Origin: DASTEQ01 sp040905185
GTDB lineage: Bacteria; Chloroflexota; Limnocylindria; QHBO01
Length of the DNA stretch: 64,000 nucleotides
Assembly: GCA_040905185.1 (NCBI GenBank)
Contig: JBBDRZ010000007.1
Coordinates: forward strand, 124,001 to 188,000
Direction: 5' to 3'
In this document: in pieces, positions 34,864-43,596 of the stretch
Layout: the number at the start of each line of letters is the position of its first letter
Numbering within the stretch: position 1 is the first letter of the stretch
Notes under the pieces: generated by a model
What the model saw: the letters and a program-made list of their open reading frames with translations, nothing else
Told to the model about the DNA's origin: nothing
Databases searched by the model: none
Made by a program: the position numbers and the translations under genes

Positions 34864-34882
34864 GTGTCACGCGGGCTGACAC
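34864..34882. promoter_or_regulatory. Operator-like dyad GTGTCA-N7-TGACAC
   Basis: A perfect 6-bp inverted repeat with a 7-bp spacer, in the 233-bp gap between the SDR and ALDH genes. A related dyad, CGTCAG-N5-CTGACG, lies at 34926-34942. Either could bind a dimeric repressor. The second could also be a weak terminator after the SDR gene. Confidence 0.35.
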
Positions 34883-34960
34883 GCCGGCCACGTTGGACCC
34901 GCTTTCAGTTTCCTGCTGGCCGTTACGTCAGTGGGGCTGACGCTAGCGGGGAGGGCCGGG

Positions 34961-35728
34961 TCAGAAGTAGTTGACGCTGATGCCACCGTCGATGACGAAA
35001 TGGGCGCCGTTGGTCCAGCGCGACTCGTCCGAGGCCAGATAGATCGCCACGTTGACGATCTCCTCGGGCTTGCCGAACCGGCCGGTCGGGTTGCGCGCCA
35101 ACCGCTTTTGTCGGGCCGCCTCGTCCTTGACCAGCCAGTCCATCAGCATCGGCGTTTCGATCGGTCCGGGGCAGATGGCGTTCGAGCGCACGCCATGTGG
35201 CCCGAACTGAACCGCCAGCGACCGGGTCAGGCTCAGGACGGCTCCCTTGGAGGCGGTGTACGCGTCCTGCGGCACCGAGCACCCCAGCAGGGCCACGAAC
35301 GAGCTGATGTTGATGACCGATCCGGACCCCTGCTCCACCATGTGCGGGATCGCGTACTTGCAGCCCAGGAACACGCCGCGCAGGTTGATCGCCATCACGT
35401 GGTCCCAGGTGGCGACGTCGGTGTCCACCACCGAATGGTCGAGCTCGGGCATGACCCCTGCGTTGTTGTACAGGACGTCGACCCTGCCGTACCGATCCTT
35501 GGCGGCCGCCACCATGGCGGCCGCATCGGCCTCGCTGGAGACGTCAGTCCGGACGAACGAGGCCTCTCCGCCGGCCGCCCGAACCAGGTCCGTGGTCTCA
35601 GCCCCGGCCTTCTCGTCGTACTCGGCGACGAGGACCCTGGCGCCCTCGGCCGCGAACATCTGGGCCGCCACGCGGCCCATCCCGCTGCCGGCCCCGGTGA
35701 TGATCGCGACCTTTTTCTGGAGGCGCAT
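34961..35728 (-). CDS. Short-chain dehydrogenase/reductase
   Basis: A 255-residue classical SDR. It has the cofactor loop TGAGSGMGR, the NNAG motif in LYNNAGVM, the catalytic Ser in INISSFVAL and YTASKGAV with the catalytic Tyr and Lys. The C-terminus has IDGGISVNYF. Asp/Glu-type residues after the second strand (VAEYDEK) suggest NAD preference. The substrate is unknown. It follows the glutamine-synthetase-family gene by 8 nt and probably acts in the same catabolic route. Confidence 0.88.
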   Translation of the reverse strand: MRLQKKVAIITGAGSGMGRVAAQMFAAEGARVLVAEYDEKAGAETTDLVRAAGGEASFVRTDVSSEADAAAMVAAAKDRYGRVDVLYNNAGVMPELDHSVVDTDVATWDHVMAINLRGVFLGCKYAIPHMVEQGSGSVINISSFVALLGCSVPQDAYTASKGAVLSLTRSLAVQFGPHGVRSNAICPGPIETPMLMDWLVKDEAARQKRLARNPTGRFGKPEEIVNVAIYLASDESRWTNGAHFVIDGGISVNYF

Positions 35729-35736
35729 CGCTGGAG

Positions 35737-37116
35737 CTAGCCGCGCTCCAGGTAGCGCTCGCGGTCCCAGGGATGGACGACGGCGTCGTAGGTCTCCTGC
35801 TCAACCCGCGCCGCGTTGAGGTAGTGAGCCACGACGTCGGCCCCGAAGATGTCAACCGCCGCCTTGCTGGCCTCCAGCTCGCGGATTGCTTCGTGGAGGG
35901 CGCGCGGCATGCGGTCGCAGCCAGTGGCCACGTACCCGTTGCCCTTGTACTCCTTGGGAGGCTCGATCTCGCGCTCGATGCCCAGCAGGCCGGCGCCGAC
36001 CACGGCCGCGTAGGTCAGATACGGGTTCATGTCCCCGCCCGGGAAGCGGTCTTCGATGTGGAGCCCCGCCTCGTCGCCCACGATCCGGAAGCCGGTGGTC
36101 CGGTTGTCGCGGCCCCAGACCACGTTGACCGGGGCCCAGGACGCCACCGCGTATCGCTTGTAGGAGTTCACATTCCAGGCCCAGAAGATGGCCAGCTCTC
36201 GGGCGTACTTCATCATCCCGCCCAGGAAGTGGCGCATGGTCTTCGACATCCCGTAGGGCTCCGCCTTCGGATCGAGGAACAGGGGCTTGCGGCCGGTTTT
36301 GTCCCAGAGCGACATGTGGAGGTGGCCGCTGGACCCGGTCCAGGTGTGGTCCGGCTTGGCCATGAAGGTCAGCCCGAAGCCGTTGAGCCAGGCGATCTCC
36401 TTGGCCCCGTGCTTGAAGAGCACCGACTTGTCGGACATCTCCAGCACGTCGCAGTAGTGGATGTTGACCTCGTGCTGCCCCGGTGCCGCCTCCCCCTTGC
36501 TGAATTCGACCGGTATCCCGGCCTCGGTCATGAGGTTGCGCAGCCGGCCATGGATCGGCTCGGCCTTGGTGGCCTGCAGGAGGTGATAGTCCTCGTTGTA
36601 GTAGCCGAACCGGTCGAGCCCAACGTAGCCCTTGGCATGCGCCTGCTCGTAGGTATCGGTCAGGAGGTAGTACTCGAACTCCGACCCGGCCATGACCCGG
36701 AAACCATGGCCCGTGGCGCGGTCGACGATCTTCTTCAGGATCGTGCGCGGAGAGACCGGGATCTCGTGGCCATGGTGGTCCACGGTGTCGGACAGGACGA
36801 TGGCCGTCTGCTCGAGCCACGGCACCACGCGGTAGGTGTCCCACACCGGGTCAGCGATCCAGTCGCCATAGCCCGTCTCCCAGTTCATGAGCGCAAATCC
36901 GTCGGGCGTGTTCATCTCCATGTCGGTGCCCAGCAGGTATGTGCAGAAATGGGCGCCGTGATCGATAGCGCCGTTCAGGAACGCCTGGCCCTGGACCCGC
37001 TTGCCCATCAGGCGACCCTGCATATCGGTCAGGGCCACGACCAGGGTGTCGATCCGTCCGTCACGGATGGCGGCCGTCAGCTCCTCGCGCTTGGGGTGGC
37101 TATCGGTCTTGGCCAT
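35737..37116 (-). CDS. Glutamine synthetase family protein (gamma-glutamyl-amine ligase-like)
   Basis: A 459-residue GS-fold enzyme. It has MAGSEFEYYLL (metal Glu), APGQHEVNIHYCDVL, GSSGHLHMSLWD (catalytic His region), NSYKRYAVASWAPVNVVWGRDNRTTGFRIV (ATP/Glu-binding Arg) and EDRFPGGDMNPYL. Its N-terminal VALTDMQGRLMGKRV and its place beside a permease, an SDR and an ALDH favour a PuuA-like role. That would be glutamylation of a polyamine, ethanolamine or other amine rather than ammonia assimilation. The ATG has GGAGG 4-5 nt upstream. Confidence 0.85.
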   Translation of the reverse strand: MAKTDSHPKREELTAAIRDGRIDTLVVALTDMQGRLMGKRVQGQAFLNGAIDHGAHFCTYLLGTDMEMNTPDGFALMNWETGYGDWIADPVWDTYRVVPWLEQTAIVLSDTVDHHGHEIPVSPRTILKKIVDRATGHGFRVMAGSEFEYYLLTDTYEQAHAKGYVGLDRFGYYNEDYHLLQATKAEPIHGRLRNLMTEAGIPVEFSKGEAAPGQHEVNIHYCDVLEMSDKSVLFKHGAKEIAWLNGFGLTFMAKPDHTWTGSSGHLHMSLWDKTGRKPLFLDPKAEPYGMSKTMRHFLGGMMKYARELAIFWAWNVNSYKRYAVASWAPVNVVWGRDNRTTGFRIVGDEAGLHIEDRFPGGDMNPYLTYAAVVGAGLLGIEREIEPPKEYKGNGYVATGCDRMPRALHEAIRELEASKAAVDIFGADVVAHYLNAARVEQETYDAVVHPWDRERYLERG

Positions 37117-37193
37117 GGGTCCTCCGGTAGCGATACGGGCCGGCCGGATCGCCCGGCCGGCCCGCGTCGTGGATCGGGTCAGCTACTTGCGGG

Positions 37194-38801
37194 TCACGCC
37201 ATCTGGCGAGCCGCGTCGTCGAACTCGCGTTCGATGGCTTCCAATTCCTCGGTCGTGCCCTGCGGGACGGGGCCGGCGAACCGGCGTCGGGCCCACACGA
37301 AGTAGTACACGAGCAGGAAGACCAGGAACCCGCCCACGGTCACCAGCGCGGCGGGGTTCAGGACATAGGGGAACAGGAACAGCGGGCTGATCAGGATGAT
37401 CCAGATCACCGAGATCACGGCCAGCGGCTTGCTCCAGCCGCCGAGGCTCCAGGTCTGCTTGTCGCGCCAGGACTGGTCTCCCCATAGCCCGAGGCCGATG
37501 CACACCCCGTATGCCCAGTACAGGAGCACGGTGCTGACCCCGGTGATGCCGGCGATCAGGAAGAACGGGTCACCGCCGGCCAGCTTGACCAGGACGTAGA
37601 TGAGCACGATCAGCAACCAGCTCAGGGTGCTGATCGCGATCACCGAATTGCTGGGCGTCCGCCACCGATGGCTGACTTTCTTCAGCCAGCGGCTGCCGGG
37701 CACGCCGTCGTCGCGGCTGAAGGCGAACAGCATCCGTCCCGCCGAGGCGATGGACGAGAAGCCACAGAAGGTCATCGCGATCGCGATCCCGGCCGCCAGC
37801 AGGCCGCCGAGCTGGCCGAGGCCGGCGCCGAGGTTCGACTCCAGGATGTACGCGACCCCACCGCCACCGGTGCTGTTGGCCAGGACGTCGGCGGGGTTCG
37901 TCATCTTCAGGGTCAGGGCGGTCAGGACGACGTAGCCCGCCACGGCCGACACCGCCACCGACAGGAAGACGCCCCACGCCGACGCGCGGCGGGCGTAGAC
38001 CGTCTCCTCGGCCACGTGGGCCGAGGCGTCATATCCGGTGTACGTCCACTGCGACTGGAGGAGGCTCAGGGCGAAGGCTCCGGCTATCCCGAACGGGACG
38101 ATCTGCTCCCATGGCACCCCGTCGGCGTCCGCGCCCGGGTCGACCGTGAACAGGAAACCCAGGTCGTGGATGGGCTGCGTCCCCAGCGTGTACAGGGCCA
38201 GCGCAATAGCGGCTACGAAGAAGATGTGCCACCACACCGAGATGTCGTTCATCAGCGCGACCACCCGTGTGCCGGCCACGTTGAAGACGATCTCAATCGC
38301 GATCAGCGCGCCGGTCACCCAGATCGCGTTCAGGATGCCGAAGGTCTCGAGGTTGGGGTCGAATCCAAACAGCGGCCCCAGGATCGTGGCCGAGATGTAA
38401 TACGCAGCCGCGTAGTTGATGCCGGCCACGATCGAGATCTGGCCACCCAGGTTGAGCCAGGCCGTCCACCAGCCCCAGTCCTTGTTCCGGAGCTTGCTGG
38501 CCCAGTAGTACAGGCCGCCCGCGGTGGGATAGGCCGATGCGACCTCGGCCATGGTGGCGGCGATCATCAACGTGAACACCGTCACCAGCGGCCAGCCGAG
38601 GCCCACCGACGCCGGACCGGCCAGGGTCAGGCCGTAGTTGAAGAGGATGACCGCGCCGGTCAGGATCGAGATGATCGAAAAGCTGATCGCGAAATTGCTG
38701 AATCCGCCCATGGAGCGCAGGAGCTCCTGGGCGTAGCCGAGGCCATGCAGGTCTCGAACGTCCTGCCGAATGACCTCGTCCTGGGTGGACATCTGCGACA
38801 T
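37194..38801 (-). CDS. APC-family amino acid/amine permease, copy 2
   Basis: A 535-residue permease with about 12 membrane segments. It has the ACT-type start ELLRSMGGFSNFAISFSIISILTG, WPLVTVFTLMIAATMAEVASAYPTAGGLYYWASKLR and SQWTYTGYDASAHVAEET. These are signatures of GABA/polyamine/choline-type amino acid permeases. The ATG at 38801 follows a GAGG. Downstream are the glutamine-synthetase-family and SDR genes, so it likely imports the amine they degrade. A TATAGT on the minus strand at 38969-38964 suggests a leader of about 150 nt. Confidence 0.9.
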   Translation of the reverse strand: MSQMSTQDEVIRQDVRDLHGLGYAQELLRSMGGFSNFAISFSIISILTGAVILFNYGLTLAGPASVGLGWPLVTVFTLMIAATMAEVASAYPTAGGLYYWASKLRNKDWGWWTAWLNLGGQISIVAGINYAAAYYISATILGPLFGFDPNLETFGILNAIWVTGALIAIEIVFNVAGTRVVALMNDISVWWHIFFVAAIALALYTLGTQPIHDLGFLFTVDPGADADGVPWEQIVPFGIAGAFALSLLQSQWTYTGYDASAHVAEETVYARRASAWGVFLSVAVSAVAGYVVLTALTLKMTNPADVLANSTGGGGVAYILESNLGAGLGQLGGLLAAGIAIAMTFCGFSSIASAGRMLFAFSRDDGVPGSRWLKKVSHRWRTPSNSVIAISTLSWLLIVLIYVLVKLAGGDPFFLIAGITGVSTVLLYWAYGVCIGLGLWGDQSWRDKQTWSLGGWSKPLAVISVIWIILISPLFLFPYVLNPAALVTVGGFLVFLLVYYFVWARRRFAGPVPQGTTEELEAIEREFDDAARQMA

Positions 38802-39193
38802 CGGGACCTCACTGCTGATCACGTGGGCGACAGCACCAATTTCAGCGCGGGGCAAACGCGAGCATGCGAGGGTGGAAGCCGGTCGGTGGCTCCTTTCTCG
38901 CCGCGCGGCGGAGGTCCAGCGGAGAGCTTCGCTGGGCGAGCAAGTCGCGGCGTGCCGCCGGGGACTATATCGCGGGCAGGGGATCGAAACTAGCCTTTCC
39001 GACCGACCCGTGGCCTACGATCGGGACGATGCATCAGCCTGCTGCGGGTGGCCGCGGCCCAGCATGAGTCGAGCGATCTGAACCCTGCGCCATCGTCTCC
39101 GGTGTATTAGGCAGGAGGCGCTGATCGGCTTTACCCTGCTGGGTGACGGAATGCGGGACGCGTTCGACCCGCGCGCCTCGCGGCGGCGGTGAG
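38802..39193 (-). promoter_or_regulatory. Permease copy 2 leader region; no gene seen
   Basis: No coding gene is supported in these 392 bases. On the minus strand a good -10 (TATAGT, 38969-38964) precedes a long, hairpin-rich leader including CCAGCG-N8-CGCTGG. The leader also holds AGGAGCCACCG (38894-38884), an 11-mer that also occurs 75 nt before the other APC permease (28129-28139). It may hold a cis-regulatory RNA, but I do not recognise a known riboswitch. Confidence 0.35.
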
Positions 39194-39895
39194 CTAGTCC
39201 TCTCTCTCGGGAGCTGACCGGCGGTCGGGTTCGCCCGCCGGCGAGCCTTCGGCGCCGACCTCGTCGACCCCCTCCTCGCCCTCGGCGCCCTCGGCGCCCT
39301 CTTCGCCCTCGACCTCGGCCACAGGCTCCTCTTCGACGACCCGCGGCGGCATGACCTTGGCGACGAGCTCGTCCGCGTCATTCAGGACGGTGACCCGCGC
39401 GGCATCAAACGGCAGGTCGCTGACGTGGATGGCGGCCTCCAGGTCGATGAGCGGCGTCACGTCGACGGTGATCTCGTGCGGGAGGTCGGCGGGCAGGGCG
39501 CGGACCTTGATGTGGTCCAGTGCGGTGAACAGGCTGCCGCCGGTGACCTCGATGGCCGGCGCCTCCCCGATGAAGATGAGCGGGACATCGACCTGCATCT
39601 CGACGTTGAGGTCCGGGAGGAAGAAGTCGACGTGCACGGCGCGCCCGCTCAACGGGTGACGCTGGACGGACTTGATGATGGCACTCTTGGCACCGGCTCC
39701 GGCCACCGTCAGTTGGAAGATGGTCGTGCGCCCCGCGGCGCGGTACAGGACTTCGAGGCGCTTGGCGTCGACCTGAACCGGGACCGACTCGGTGCCCTTC
39801 CCGAACACCACTCCGGGCACCGTGCCGGCACGCCGGAGGCGCTTCGTCTGCTTGCCCAGCACGCTGCGGGTGTCGACGGTGAAGTCCAGGGTCAT
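39194..39895 (-). CDS. rplY: Ribosomal protein bL25 (CTC form)
   Basis: A 233-residue long-form L25 (general stress protein CTC family). The N-terminal 5S rRNA-binding domain has SVLGKQTKRLRRAGTVPGVVFGKG and SVQRHPLSGRAVHVDF. The C-terminal TL5-type beta domain has VDVPLIFIGEAPAIEVTGG and LPHEITVDVTPL. An acidic tail (EEEPVAEVEGEEGAEG) is common in the family. The ATG at 39895 is chosen by the family N-terminus. It binds 5S rRNA in the large ribosomal subunit and is divergent from the two-component genes. Confidence 0.95.
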   Translation of the reverse strand: MTLDFTVDTRSVLGKQTKRLRRAGTVPGVVFGKGTESVPVQVDAKRLEVLYRAAGRTTIFQLTVAGAGAKSAIIKSVQRHPLSGRAVHVDFFLPDLNVEMQVDVPLIFIGEAPAIEVTGGSLFTALDHIKVRALPADLPHEITVDVTPLIDLEAAIHVSDLPFDAARVTVLNDADELVAKVMPPRVVEEEPVAEVEGEEGAEGAEGEEGVDEVGAEGSPAGEPDRRSAPERED

Positions 39896-40002
39896 GGGTC
39901 GGCCGTTCTCCAGGTCGGAGTGGGAAGCCGGATGGTACAGGTGGACCGATGGGTGGGCAAATGGGCGAAGGCCGCGAAAACGGCGAAGCTCGGGCATCGG
40001 TC

Positions 40003-40008
40003 TAGAAT
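40003..40008 (+). promoter_or_regulatory. Candidate -10 box for the leaderless response regulator gene
   Basis: TAGAAT, then TCGGTGCC, then the GTG start at 40017 (8 nt). No ribosome binding site lies between. A GTG at 40011 is in the same frame but too close to the hexamer to be in a transcript. Confidence 0.55.
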
Positions 40009-40016
40009 CGGTGCCC

Positions 40017-40715
40017 GTGGCCGCCAGCATCATGATCGTGGAGGACGAACCGGCCGTTGCCCGCGGGGTCCAGGTGGTGCTGGAGCGCGAGGGCTACGGC
40101 GTGAGCGTCATCCCCACCGGGGAGGAAGCGGTCGCCCGCTTCAGCGAGGTCGCGCCCGACCTCGTCCTCCTCGACGTCCGCCTGCCCGGGATCGACGGAT
40201 TCGAGGTCTGCCGTCAGCTGCGGCGCCAGACGCGGGTTCCGATCCTGTTCCTCACTGCCCGGACGGACGAAGTCGACAAGGTAGTCGGCCTCGAAATCGG
40301 CGCGGATGACTACCTGGTCAAGCCGTTCAGCCTGCGCGAGCTGACGAGCCGGGTGAAGGCCCTCCTGCGCCGTGCCTACGGAGAGCTGGCCGACGTCCAG
40401 GCCACTGACACGCTGCGGCGCGGGGACCTCGTTATCGACCTGGAGCGGAGACGAGTGACGAGGGACGGGGAGCGGATCGGCCTCACCACCACCGAGTTCG
40501 ACCTGCTGCGCCACCTCGCCGCGCGCCCGGGGCGCGTGTTCACCCGCACGCAATTGCTGGAGCTGGTACGCGACTACGACGCGGCGGTGGAGCAGGACGA
40601 GCGGACGATCAACGTCCACATCAGTCACATCCGCGACAAGGTCGAGGCGGATCCAGACCGGCCGCGCTACATCCGTACCGTCAGGGGCGTGGGCTACGCC
40701 TTCGCCGAGGACTGA
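40017..40715 (+). CDS. OmpR/PhoB-family response regulator
   Basis: A 232-residue response regulator. The receiver domain has the acidic pair in MIVEDEP, the phosphorylated Asp in LVLLDVRLPGIDGF, and Lys in YLVKPFSLREL. The C-terminal winged helix has LTTTEFDLLRHLAARPGRVFTRTQLLELV and a terminal RTVRGVGYAF. It is activated by the histidine kinase encoded directly downstream and binds DNA as a dimer. The start is the GTG at 40017. Confidence 0.95.
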   Translation: MAASIMIVEDEPAVARGVQVVLEREGYGVSVIPTGEEAVARFSEVAPDLVLLDVRLPGIDGFEVCRQLRRQTRVPILFLTARTDEVDKVVGLEIGADDYLVKPFSLRELTSRVKALLRRAYGELADVQATDTLRRGDLVIDLERRRVTRDGERIGLTTTEFDLLRHLAARPGRVFTRTQLLELVRDYDAAVEQDERTINVHISHIRDKVEADPDRPRYIRTVRGVGYAFAED

Positions 40716-40758
40716 GCCGACGCCTATTCGTCGTTTCCTCCGCCGCCTCGACGTCCGA

Positions 40759-42234
40759 CTGGTGGTGGCCCTCGCCGTTACCGCGCTGATCGCGCTGCTC
40801 ATCAGCGGCGTGGCCCTGAACCAGATCCTGCCCGGCTACTTCGAGCAGCAGGGGCGAGCACGCACCGAGTCGGTGGCGCAGGCCACGGCCCTGCTCATCA
40901 TCGACACGGTCAGCCGATCGGCGACGAGCGGGCTGGGAGAGTTCCTCAACGATCGTCAGCAGCGGGAGGCGCGCATCATCCAGCCCGCCGCCCAGGAGGC
41001 GGCCGACGGCCTGCTGGTCACGGTCGAGGTCTTCAACGTGGTCGATGGCTCGGAGGCGGCCTTCGCGGAGCCGGAAGACGTGGAGGCCGCCACGTCCCAA
41101 GGTCTGGCCGCGGACCCGCTGGCGCCGGCGACCCGCCTCGCGTTCTCGGTCGAGCTTCCGCTGCGCGAGGAGCCGTTGGCTCCCGGTGGAACGCTCCAGC
41201 TGGAGGTCGTAGTGTCGGTGCCCTATACCCCGCGAGACGCGACCCTGACCCAGGTCCGCGGCGCGTTGGTGGGTGCCGGCGCGCTGGCCCTGCTGGTGTC
41301 GCTCCTGGTCGGGGTATGGGCCGCCCGCCGGCTCACGATTCCGCTTGACCGGCTGGGGAGCTTCTCGAGCCGGCTGGCCCACGGGCAGCTCGACGCACGC
41401 GTGCCGCCGGCCGGGGTCGAGGAGATCGACCAGCTGGGCGACCAGTTCAACCTCATGGCCGACCGGCTCACCGAGTCGCTGCAGCTGCTCGAGGCGGACC
41501 GCGACCGGCTGCGCGAGTTCGTGGCCGACGTCAGCCATGAGCTGCGCACGCCGCTGGCCGCGTTGCGCACCTACACCGAGCTCCAGCGCGACGGCGTGGA
41601 TGAGGAGACTCGAAACGAGTTCCTGGATCGGTCCAGCGAGCAGCTCACGCGCCTGGAATGGATGAGCGCCAACCTGCTCGACCTGTCGCGCATCGACGCG
41701 GGCATCTTCCCCATGGACGTGCGGGTCGGCGATCTGCGGGAGCCGATCCGGGCCGCCGTGGAAGCCAGCGCCGAGGCGGCCGCCGGCCGGGGCATCGGTG
41801 TCTCCTACGCCGCGCCCTCCACGACGGTCGCCATCCGCTTCGACCGCGAGCGGATCGTCCAGCTGGTGAACAACGTGGTCGGCAACGCCGTCAAGTTCAC
41901 GCCCTCGGGCGGAACCGTGGCGGTCCAGATCCTGGACCAGGCCGACGCGGCGGTGATCGAGGTCAGCGACACCGGTCCCGGCATCCCCCCGGCGGAGCTG
42001 CCACGCATCTTCGAGCGGTTCTACCGCGGCACCAACCTCGGCGAGGCTCGGGCGTCGGGGAGCGGACTGGGGCTGGCCATCGCCCGCTCCATCGTCGAGA
42101 TGCATGGCGGGTTCATCGAGGTCACCAGCGTCCTGGGCGAGGGTGCCGTCTTCCGGGTCGTCCTGCCCCGCCAGGGTGCCGCCGCCGCCGGCGAGCTGGC
42201 GCGCGAGCCGCCTGCGGTCACCTCGGCGCATTAG
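40759..42234 (+). CDS. Sensor histidine kinase
   Basis: A kinase of about 490 residues. It has an N-terminal membrane helix (VVALAVTALIALLISGVAL), a periplasmic or extracellular sensor of about 140 residues, and a second helix (ALALLVSLLVGVWAARRL). A HAMP domain, the HisKA box FVADVSHELRTPLAALRTY (phosphorylated His) and an ATPase domain (NNVVGNAVKFTP, DTGPGIPP, GSGLGLAIARS) follow. The first canonical start (GTG 40759) begins right at the first helix. A better N-terminus with RRFLRRLDVR would need a rare ATT at 40726, so the start is uncertain. The partner is the regulator just upstream. Confidence 0.9.
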   Translation: MVVALAVTALIALLISGVALNQILPGYFEQQGRARTESVAQATALLIIDTVSRSATSGLGEFLNDRQQREARIIQPAAQEAADGLLVTVEVFNVVDGSEAAFAEPEDVEAATSQGLAADPLAPATRLAFSVELPLREEPLAPGGTLQLEVVVSVPYTPRDATLTQVRGALVGAGALALLVSLLVGVWAARRLTIPLDRLGSFSSRLAHGQLDARVPPAGVEEIDQLGDQFNLMADRLTESLQLLEADRDRLREFVADVSHELRTPLAALRTYTELQRDGVDEETRNEFLDRSSEQLTRLEWMSANLLDLSRIDAGIFPMDVRVGDLREPIRAAVEASAEAAAGRGIGVSYAAPSTTVAIRFDRERIVQLVNNVVGNAVKFTPSGGTVAVQILDQADAAVIEVSDTGPGIPPAELPRIFERFYRGTNLGEARASGSGLGLAIARSIVEMHGGFIEVTSVLGEGAVFRVVLPRQGAAAAGELAREPPAVTSAH

Positions 42235-42292
42235 AGAATCTTCACCGCCATCCGGGTGCGGGCGTAATCGTCGACGCGGCACACTGTCGAAC

Positions 42293-43567
42293 GTGACCGG
42301 ACCCGATCCTGACGTCGACCCAACTCTGCCCCGGGCGGTCGAGACGGACCGCTACGGTGCCAGCGCGGATACTCCTCCGATCCCGCCTCGGTCTGAAAGC
42401 TGGTCCTCGGCGCCGGCATGGTCGACCCGCCGCTCCCTGCCCGCCGAACCACCGCCTCCAGAACCCGCCCGGCGCCCGCGCCTGCTCGGGTTCATGGCCA
42501 TCGCCCTGGCCGCCGGGTTGGTCTCCGGATCGCTGTCCGGCCTGGCGGTGGTCAACCTGGTGGGCGTCGCGCCGCCCGGCACGACCACGCTGCCCCCCGG
42601 CGAGCAGGTCTCACAGCTCACCCTCGAGGAAACGTCGGCCATCATCAACGCGGTGGCCAGCGTGGCGCCCGCCGTGGTGACCATCGAGGCCACCCAGGCC
42701 ACCGGTGGGACCGGCAGCGGGTCTGGGTTCATCTTCGACCCCGACGGCTGGATCCTGACCAATCGACACGTTGCGGCGGGGGCGGACACGCTGGCCGTCA
42801 CCCTGGCCGACTCGCGGATCTTCGATGCCACCCTGATCGGTACCGACACCCTGACCGACCTGGCCATCATCAAGATCGACGCCAGCGAGCTGCCGACCGC
42901 GCCCATCGGCTCATCGGCGGCGCTCGAGATCGGTCAGCTGGCAATCGCCATCGGCAACCCCCTGGGCACCTACCGTGACACCGTCACGACCGGGGTCGTG
43001 TCGGGGCTCGGTCGTCAGATCGTGGCGGGCGACGGCGCCAGCTCGGAGCAGCTCAACCACCTGATCCAGACCGATGCCGCCATCAACCCTGGCAATTCGG
43101 GCGGGCCGCTGGTCAACAGTCTGGGCCAGGTCATCGGGATCAATACCGCGGTCGCAACCAGTGCCCAGGGCATCGGCTTCGCCATCCCGATCGACTTCGC
43201 CAAGCCGATCATGGCCCTGGCCCTCAGCGGGCAGGAGATGGCCCGGCCGTGGGTGGGCGTGTACTACACCATGATCACGCGCCAGATCTCCACCGACCTC
43301 GGCCTGCCGGTCGAGGAGGGCGCCCTGGTCGACCTCGGCCCCAACGGGGCGCCGGCCGTGTTCCCTGGCAGCCCGGGCGAGCAGGCTGGACTTCAGGCCG
43401 GAGACATCATCACCTCGCTCGGGGGTCGGCAGGTGGATGAGGATCGGGATCTGGCCACTCTCCTGCTGCCCTACCGGCCGGGTGACGTGGTTGTTCTGAC
43501 GGTGCTGCGGGGTGGCGAGACGCTCGAGATCGAGGTGACGCTGGGAATCCTGCCGGACGAGCGCTGA
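42293..43567 (+). CDS. HtrA/DegP-like membrane-anchored serine protease
   Basis: A 424-residue protease. It has a Pro-rich cytoplasmic N-terminus, one membrane helix (GFMAIALAAGLVSGSLSGLAVV), and a trypsin-like domain with the triad His in LTNRHVAAG, Asp in LTDLAIIK and Ser in NPGNSGGPLV. A C-terminal PDZ domain (GSPGEQAGLQAGDIITSLGG) follows. It likely degrades or senses misfolded envelope proteins. The GTG at 42293 lies 58 nt after the histidine kinase stop. A stress-response link with the two-component pair is plausible. Confidence 0.92.
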   Translation: MTGPDPDVDPTLPRAVETDRYGASADTPPIPPRSESWSSAPAWSTRRSLPAEPPPPEPARRPRLLGFMAIALAAGLVSGSLSGLAVVNLVGVAPPGTTTLPPGEQVSQLTLEETSAIINAVASVAPAVVTIEATQATGGTGSGSGFIFDPDGWILTNRHVAAGADTLAVTLADSRIFDATLIGTDTLTDLAIIKIDASELPTAPIGSSAALEIGQLAIAIGNPLGTYRDTVTTGVVSGLGRQIVAGDGASSEQLNHLIQTDAAINPGNSGGPLVNSLGQVIGINTAVATSAQGIGFAIPIDFAKPIMALALSGQEMARPWVGVYYTMITRQISTDLGLPVEEGALVDLGPNGAPAVFPGSPGEQAGLQAGDIITSLGGRQVDEDRDLATLLLPYRPGDVVVLTVLRGGETLEIEVTLGILPDER

Positions 43568-43596
43568 TCGATCCGCGCGCCGGTTCGCGCCGAGCT

